Of a stretch of DNA of 64,000 nt, positions 59,291 through 64,000 are shown in pieces. Made by a program: the position numbers and the translations under genes. The DNA is from JARRON01 sp037383845 (lineage in GTDB: Bacteria; Pseudomonadota; Gammaproteobacteria; Steroidobacterales; XN24), in NCBI GenBank assembly GCA_037383845.1, contig JARRON010000003.1, positions 1 through 64,000 of the forward strand. Reading direction: 5' to 3'. The first letter of the stretch is position 1. Every line of letters starts with the position of its first letter. The notes under the pieces are model-generated. The model worked only from the letters and a program-made list of their open reading frames with translations. It did no database searches and had not been told where the DNA came from.

Positions 59291-59558
59291 CAGCCGGTTC
59301 GTACTCGAGACAGGGTGAACGCCGGCCATGCCGGCACACGTCAAAGCCGCGGGGTCCGGTTACGCAATGCCGTCGCCCGCGCCCCGGATGATGCCACCGG
59401 GCGATGCGGACCCGCCAGGCCGTTTCGGTGCGCAGGACGCGGGCCGCAATTTCGGCCTTCGGCGCCGCCGGATCAACCGCCACACGCAGAATACGGGAAG
59501 CGAACAGGGTGTAGCCTGCGATAACCTCGGGCCCGCCTGGACGGAAACGGATTCGGCA

Positions 59559-60488
59559 GTGAAGACGCGAAACCTGTCCCTACACCGCATCGCGGCGCTG
59601 GCGTTGGTCGCGGTGCTGCTTGTCCTGCCGGACCCGGCGGCCGGGCAGAGCCTGGAGCCCCGGAAATTCGCCAATCTCCCGGTGGGAATGAACTTCCTGC
59701 TGGCCGGCTACGGGCGCTCTTCCGGACCCGTCCTGTTCGATCCGTCCGTGCCCCTCGAGGACGCGAGCCTGGAGACGGACATCGCGGTGCTCGGCTACGC
59801 CCGGGGCATCAACGTCTTCGGCCGCTCCGGCTCCGTGTCCGCGGCAGCCTCCTACGTGGGCACCAGAGGCAACGCGCTGCTGGAGGGCGAGCGCGCGTAC
59901 GGCAAGAACTACGGTCTTGCCGACCCGACGTTCCGGGCGAGCGTGAACCTGCTGGGCGCGCCGGCCCTCAGTCCGGCAGAGTATCGAAGCTGGCAGCACG
60001 ACCTTATCGTCGGGGTCGGGCTGCTGGTGCAGGCGCCGTTCGGCGACTACGAACGGAACAAGGTCCTCACCATCGGCACGAACCGGTGGCTCTTCCGGCC
60101 CGAGCTCGGCATGTCCAAGGTGTTCGGCCGGTGGCAGCTGGAACTGGTAGGCACCGTCTCCTTTTTTACGGACAATGACGAGCCGCGGAGCGGGGATACA
60201 CTCAGCCAGGACCCGCTGTACGCCATCCGTGGCCACCTCATCTACAACTTTCCGCGGGGCCGCTGGCTGTCCCTTGACGCGACCCATTACCAGGGCGGCG
60301 AACAGGAAATCGACGGCGCCCGGCAGGCCGGAACCCAGCGCAACGGCCGGTACGGGCTGACCTTGTCCACGCCACTCGGGCCGGCCGATTCCGTCAAGTT
60401 CTATGCGAGCACGGGAGCGTATGCCCGCCTGGGCGGGGATTTCGACCTGTTCGGCATCGCGTGGCAGCACCGCTGGGCGAGCCGCTGA
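59559..60488 (+). CDS. Outer-membrane protein of the phenol MetA family
   Basis: 309 residues from GTG. Signal peptide (ALVAVLLVLPDPAAGQS) and a beta-barrel pattern: FANLPVGMNFLLAGYG, QHDLIVGVGLLVQAPFGDYE, LIYNFPRGRWLSLDATHYQGG. It ends in a barrel strand (LFGIAWQHRW). The family is named for a phenol-pathway neighbour; a role in uptake or solvent response is unproven. Upstream 268 bp hold no other gene. Confidence 0.75.
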   Translation: MKTRNLSLHRIAALALVAVLLVLPDPAAGQSLEPRKFANLPVGMNFLLAGYGRSSGPVLFDPSVPLEDASLETDIAVLGYARGINVFGRSGSVSAAASYVGTRGNALLEGERAYGKNYGLADPTFRASVNLLGAPALSPAEYRSWQHDLIVGVGLLVQAPFGDYERNKVLTIGTNRWLFRPELGMSKVFGRWQLELVGTVSFFTDNDEPRSGDTLSQDPLYAIRGHLIYNFPRGRWLSLDATHYQGGEQEIDGARQAGTQRNGRYGLTLSTPLGPADSVKFYASTGAYARLGGDFDLFGIAWQHRWASR

Positions 60489-60718
60489 TGGACGGGGGCA
60501 GGGTCCCCGGGAGGCATCCAGGGAGGGGAAACGCCGGTCCGACGATCGGGGACGACGCCCACCTCGGGCGTCCGGCCCGTCGTGGCCCGCGGGCAGCGCC
60601 AGCTGCTCGCGCCCCTGCGCCTCCGGAGGGCCGCCGTGTCCCTGCGCGGGGCAGGCACTCCCGCGGAATCTGACCTGGTTCTCTTCTCTCTGGACGGGGT
60701 TGGGCTACGCTTCGGGCC

Positions 60719-61513
60719 ATGTCAGTCCGCCAGGCCATCGGCCGCAGGGTCGCCAGGTTCCTGTCCGAGCCCCGGGAGGGAGCAGTCCGGATCCCCACCA
60801 GCAGCCGGGAGAAGCTGGCCGCCACGCTGCAGAAAGGCGATGTGCTGCTGGTGGAGGGCACCAGCCTGTTCGCTGCCGCCATCAAGTACCTGACGCAGTC
60901 CACCTGGTCCCATAGCGCGCTGTACGTCGGCGACGCCCTGGGTGGCGAGGACCCCCACATGTTCGTGGAAGCGGACATCAACGAGGGGGTCCGCATGGTG
61001 CCACTGTCCCAGTTCTGGGACCTGCACAGCCGCATCTGCCGTCCCGTGGGGCTCTCCGGGGACGAGCGGGACCGGGTCATCGCCTACGCCGCAGAGCGCA
61101 TCGGCCACCAGTACGACATGAAGAATATCCTGGACCTGGCCCGGTACCTGTTTCCCACGCCGCCCGTGCCCAGGCGGTGGCGGCGCCAGCTGCTGGCCAT
61201 CGGCAGCGGTGATCCGACCCGGGCCATCTGCTCCAGCCTGATCGCACAGGCCTTCCAGCACATCAACTATCCCATCCTGCCGGAGCTGTACCTGGAGGGA
61301 GCGCCGGAGGACGAGAAGGCTTCCGCCGAATACCGGGAATGGCTGCACATCCGCCATCACAGCCTGTACGCCCCGCGGGATTTCGACGTCTCGCCCTATT
61401 TCGAGATCGTCAAGCCCGTCCTGAAGCAGGGCTTCAGCCACCAGTCCCTGGACTGGGCGGACACCCAGCGGCTGAAGACCCTGGAGCTCGAGGGCCCTCA
61501 CCTGCCCGCCTGA
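60719..61513 (+). CDS. Permuted papain-like (NlpC/P60, YiiX/YebB-like) amidase
   Basis: 264 residues. Circularly permuted papain fold: His65 in TWSHSALYVG precedes the nucleophile Cys171 in RAICSSLIAQAF, the reverse order of normal NlpC. LQKGDVLLVEG is the family start. Cytosolic, no signal. Possible lipid or peptide amidase; substrate unknown. Confidence 0.8.
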   Translation: MSVRQAIGRRVARFLSEPREGAVRIPTSSREKLAATLQKGDVLLVEGTSLFAAAIKYLTQSTWSHSALYVGDALGGEDPHMFVEADINEGVRMVPLSQFWDLHSRICRPVGLSGDERDRVIAYAAERIGHQYDMKNILDLARYLFPTPPVPRRWRRQLLAIGSGDPTRAICSSLIAQAFQHINYPILPELYLEGAPEDEKASAEYREWLHIRHHSLYAPRDFDVSPYFEIVKPVLKQGFSHQSLDWADTQRLKTLELEGPHLPA

Positions 61514-61592
61514 ACGGCCCAGGGCCGACATCCGAAAGCCACCGGCGACCGAAATTCAGTGCCGTGTGCAGAGTTCGCGGCGGAACCCCGGG

Positions 61593-61655
61593 GTCCCCGG
61601 GGACTCGAACACGCCGCATCCGCCAAAACCTCAAAAACGGTAATCTTGACCGTTT
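61593..61655 (+). promoter_or_regulatory. Two palindromes upstream of the RND efflux operon
   Basis: A 12-bp perfect palindrome GTCCCCGGGGAC (61593-61604), and a 21-bp dyad AAACGGT-7-ACCGTTT (61635-61641/61649-61655) that overlaps a TAATCT and a TTGACC promoter-like hexamer. The AT-rich second dyad is of TetR/MarR operator size, but no regulator gene is next to it. Confidence 0.45.
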
Positions 61656-61705
61656 CCCCAGGCCCCGGCGGATCCTGTCCGAGGCGTACCCCGGCGACCC
61701 GAACC

Positions 61706-62962
61706 ATGAAATCGAAGTTACTCAAGATTGCTCTGCCCCTTGGCGTGTTGGCCGCAGCCGTCGTCGGCGGGCGGATGATCATTGCGAGCAAGCCCGAGGC
61801 CCGGCAGTTCAAGCCTCCGGTGGTGCCGGTGGCCGTGGAAGCCACCCGCGTGGCGCCCGTGGACTACACGGTCCGGGTGCGGACCGAGGGCACGGTGGCG
61901 CCCCGCACCGAGAGCACGCTGATCCCCCAGGTCTCCGGCAAGGTCATCTCCATTTCCCCGGCATTCCGTGAGGGCGGCTTCTTCGAGGAGGGGGACGTCC
62001 TGGTCACCCTGGATCCCCGGGACTACCAGCTGGCGCTGGCCAGCGCCGAGGCCCAGGTCGCCCAGGCCGAGTCGGTCCTGGAACAGGAGCTCGCCCAGGC
62101 CGAGGTCGTGAAAAACGACTGGAAGATGCTGGGCAAGCAAGCGCCTGAGCTGGGCCTGCGCAAGCCCCAGATCGCCGCAGCCCGGGCCTCCGTTCTGTCC
62201 GCCAAGGCCCAGCTGGAGCGGGCCCGCACGGACCTGGAGCGCACCCGGATCCGCGCACCTTACGAGGGCCAGGTCCTGGAGCAGAACGTGGACGTGGGCC
62301 AGTTCGTCTCCCAGGGCACGGTACTCGGAAGGGTGTACGCCACGGATTACATCGAGATCCGGCTGCCCCTGTCCGGCCGGCAGCTCCAGTTCGTGGACCT
62401 GCCGGAACGCTACCGGGACGACCCGGACAGCGAGCGGCAGCCCGGCCCGCCGGTGACCCTGACCGCCGAGCTCGGATCCGAGCGCTGGAGCTGGGAAGGC
62501 CGGATCGTGCGACCGGAGGGCGCCATCGACACCCGGAGCCGCCAGCTCTACGTCATCGCCCAGGTGGACGACCCTTACGATCGTCGGGAAGACGGTCGCC
62601 CGCCGCTGCGCATCGGCCAGTTCGTCGAGGCCGAGATCAGGGGCCGGGTGCTTGAGAATGTCTTCATCGTGCCGCGGGGCGCCCTGCGCGAGGGCAACGA
62701 GCTTCTCGTGGTCGACGACGAAAGCCGCCTCCAGCGACGGCCCGTGACGGTGGCCTGGACGGACGTGGACGACGCCATCATCACCGGCGGACTGGCCGCC
62801 GGCGACGTGGTCAACATCACGCCCCTGGCCGTCGCCTCCGGCGGCACCCTGGTGGCCGCCACGGTGGACGGCGTACCGAGCCAGTCCGCGGGCGGGGACG
62901 GTCCCCGCCGCCGGGCCGCGGCCGGCGAATCCGGCGCCGGCGCGGGAGGAGGCAGCCCGTGA
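61706..62962 (+). CDS. RND efflux periplasmic adaptor subunit (membrane fusion protein)
   Basis: 418 residues. N-terminal membrane anchor (KIALPLGVLAAAVVGGRMII), lipoyl/barrel-sandwich halves (STLIPQVSGKVISISPAFREG and TRIRAPYEGQVLEQNVDVGQFV), an alpha-hairpin (about 110-175) and beta-barrel (about 190-300). The Gly/Arg-rich C-terminal tail after residue 390 is unusual. Adaptor for the RND pump downstream; substrate unknown. Stop overlaps the next start in GTGA. Confidence 0.9.
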   Translation: MKSKLLKIALPLGVLAAAVVGGRMIIASKPEARQFKPPVVPVAVEATRVAPVDYTVRVRTEGTVAPRTESTLIPQVSGKVISISPAFREGGFFEEGDVLVTLDPRDYQLALASAEAQVAQAESVLEQELAQAEVVKNDWKMLGKQAPELGLRKPQIAAARASVLSAKAQLERARTDLERTRIRAPYEGQVLEQNVDVGQFVSQGTVLGRVYATDYIEIRLPLSGRQLQFVDLPERYRDDPDSERQPGPPVTLTAELGSERWSWEGRIVRPEGAIDTRSRQLYVIAQVDDPYDRREDGRPPLRIGQFVEAEIRGRVLENVFIVPRGALREGNELLVVDDESRLQRRPVTVAWTDVDDAIITGGLAAGDVVNITPLAVASGGTLVAATVDGVPSQSAGGDGPRRRAAAGESGAGAGGGSP

Positions 62963-64000
62963 AGGGCATGATCGCCTGGTTCGCGAAGAACGACGTCGCC
63001 GCGAACCTGCTGATGTTCACCATCCTGGGCCTGGGCATCTGGGCCCTCACGTCCCGTATTCCCCTGGAGACCTTCCCAGCCTTCGAACTGGACCTGGTTC
63101 AGGTCCGGGTGCCGTTCCCGGGCGCCACCCCGGTGGAGGTGGAAGAAGGCATCACCATCAAGATCGAGGAGGCCGTCCAGGATCTCGCGGGCATCAAGAA
63201 GCTCACCTCCGTGGCCCGGGAGGGACTGGGCTCGGTCACCATCGAGGTGGAGTCGGGCTACGACCCCCGCGAACTGATGAACGACGTCAAGGCCCGGGTG
63301 GACGCCATCAACACCTTCCCGGTGGACAGCGAGCGCCCCACGGTCTACGTCCCGGAGATCCGCCGGGACGTCATCGACGTCGTGGTAGCCGGCGAACTGC
63401 CCGAGGGAGAACTCCGGCTGGTGGCGGAGCGTGTCCGAGACGAGATCGCCGATCTCCCCGAGGTCACGCAGGTCGAGCTTGACGGCGTCAGGCCCTACGA
63501 GATCTCCATCGAGGTGCCCGAAGAGACGCTGCGCGCCTATGGCCTGACCCTGGCGGAGGTGGCCGAAGCCGTGCGGCGCACCTCGCTGGACCTGGCCGCC
63601 GGAGCCGTCCGGACCGCGGGGGGCGAAGTGCTGATCCGCACCGAGGGCCAGGCCCGGGCCGGCCGGGAATTCGAAGAAATCGTCGTGCGCAGCGACAACG
63701 GCGCCCGGCTGACCATCAGCGACATCGGCGTGGTCCGGGACGGATTCAACGAGGATCCCGTGAAGGCCCGCTTCAACGGCCAGCCCGTCGCTTTCGTCGA
63801 GGTCTACCGGGTCGACGACCAGAGCGCCATCGAGGTGGCCAACGCGGTCAAGGAATACCTGGCCGACCCGCCCGGCTGGCTGCCCCCCGGCGTCACCGTC
63901 GACTACTGGGACGACGACTCCCGGGTGGTGAAGGCGCGCCTGTCCACCCTGGTGAAAAGCGCTTTGCAGGGCAGCATCCTGATCCTGGTGCTGCTGACGC
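62959..64000 (+). CDS. RND efflux transporter permease, N-terminal part (3' end outside window)
   Basis: 347 codons in the window, open to the end. Starts at GTG in a GTGA overlap with the adaptor. First transmembrane helix (ANLLMFTILGLGIWALTS), then the AcrB-like porter region (FPGATPVEVEEGITIKIEEA, VTQVELDGVRPYEISIEVPE) and the second helix beginning near the edge (SALQGSILILVLL). Of the hydrophobe/amphiphile RND type, close to the group of short-adaptor pumps. Substrate unknown. Confidence 0.9.
   Translation, partial: MKGMIAWFAKNDVAANLLMFTILGLGIWALTSRIPLETFPAFELDLVQVRVPFPGATPVEVEEGITIKIEEAVQDLAGIKKLTSVAREGLGSVTIEVESGYDPRELMNDVKARVDAINTFPVDSERPTVYVPEIRRDVIDVVVAGELPEGELRLVAERVRDEIADLPEVTQVELDGVRPYEISIEVPEETLRAYGLTLAEVAEAVRRTSLDLAAGAVRTAGGEVLIRTEGQARAGREFEEIVVRSDNGARLTISDIGVVRDGFNEDPVKARFNGQPVAFVEVYRVDDQSAIEVANAVKEYLADPPGWLPPGVTVDYWDDDSRVVKARLSTLVKSALQGSILILVLLT

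Noticed and set aside
59291..59558. Possible tRNA or small RNA in the gap before the MetA-family protein
   Set aside because: No cloverleaf with a TPsiC GTTCGA-type arm and no CCA-like end; only short GC palindromes such as GCCGGC.

Overview
The window reads as a chromosomal stretch of a GC-rich (roughly two-thirds G+C or more) gammaproteobacterium. This is inferred from gene order, not from a database search. The AlgZ/AlgR pair directly upstream of hemC-hemD-hemX-hemY, dapF-DUF484-xerC, hslVU-DUF971-ubiE-ubiJ-ubiB and fabA-fabB are all gammaproteobacterial arrangements. The tight packing with many GTG/TTG starts suggests a free-living, probably Ectothiorhodospiraceae/Chromatiales- or Wenzhouxiangella-like organism. 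That last step is a guess. I see no rRNA, tRNA, insertion sequence, prophage, integron or CRISPR array, so this is core genome with a few accessory genes.

Layout. 1-1.2 kb: end of an ammonium transporter, a canonical terminator, and a P-II protein. 1.2-4.5 kb: DUF4124 protein, arginine decarboxylase and a 3-hydroxyisobutyrate-dehydrogenase-family enzyme. 4.5-10.5 kb: AlgZ/AlgR-type two-component pair running into the haem genes hemC, hemD, hemX, hemY. 10.5-15.3 kb: ferredoxin-type flavin reductase, an NAD-epimerase-like protein, a GntR regulator, an orphan ParA and ubiD. 15.4-20.3 kb: dapF-DUF484-xerC, hslVU and DUF971. 20.3-23.3 kb: ubiE-ubiJ-ubiB. 23.2-25.5 kb: a LysR regulator divergent from pirin and DoxX. 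25.5-27.5 kb: methyltransferase, patatin and cupin.

27.5-36.2 kb (minus strand) is the most interesting part. It is a complete trp operon, trpE-G-D-C-F-B-A, stitched together by 4-nt start/stop overlaps and continuing into four more genes (DUF2237, TauE-like permease, DUF2721, Gdx/SugE-type SMR exporter). It is preceded by an unannotated 27-codon leader peptide with three consecutive Trp codons. Mutually exclusive hairpins follow it, one of which covers the trpE ribosome binding site. This looks like ribosome-mediated attenuation, but without the usual U-tract terminator, so it may act on translation.

36-43.7 kb: SLC13-type anion permease, an unrecognised 382-residue protein, a small conserved protein, YajQ, a glutathione-transferase-like protein and PEP carboxylase. 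43.7-50.5 kb: outer-membrane barrel, acidic lipoprotein, site-2 protease with CBS domains, hydroxylaminobenzene-mutase-like protein, SulP permease, small metallopeptidase and NlpC/P60 lipoprotein. 50.5-53.4 kb: MsrPQ methionine-sulfoxide repair pair and a secreted gluzincin-like protein. 53.5-57.3 kb: KASIII, two GNAT proteins and fabA-fabB. 57.4-64 kb: GPH-type MFS transporter, methyltransferase, MetA-type outer-membrane protein, a permuted NlpC/P60 (YiiX-like) enzyme and the start of an RND efflux operon that runs off the window.

The genome is compact. Three convergent gene pairs share a single CTAG in which both TAG stop codons are nested, one divergent pair shares a 9-nt start region, and only one canonical Rho-independent terminator is visible in 64 kb.
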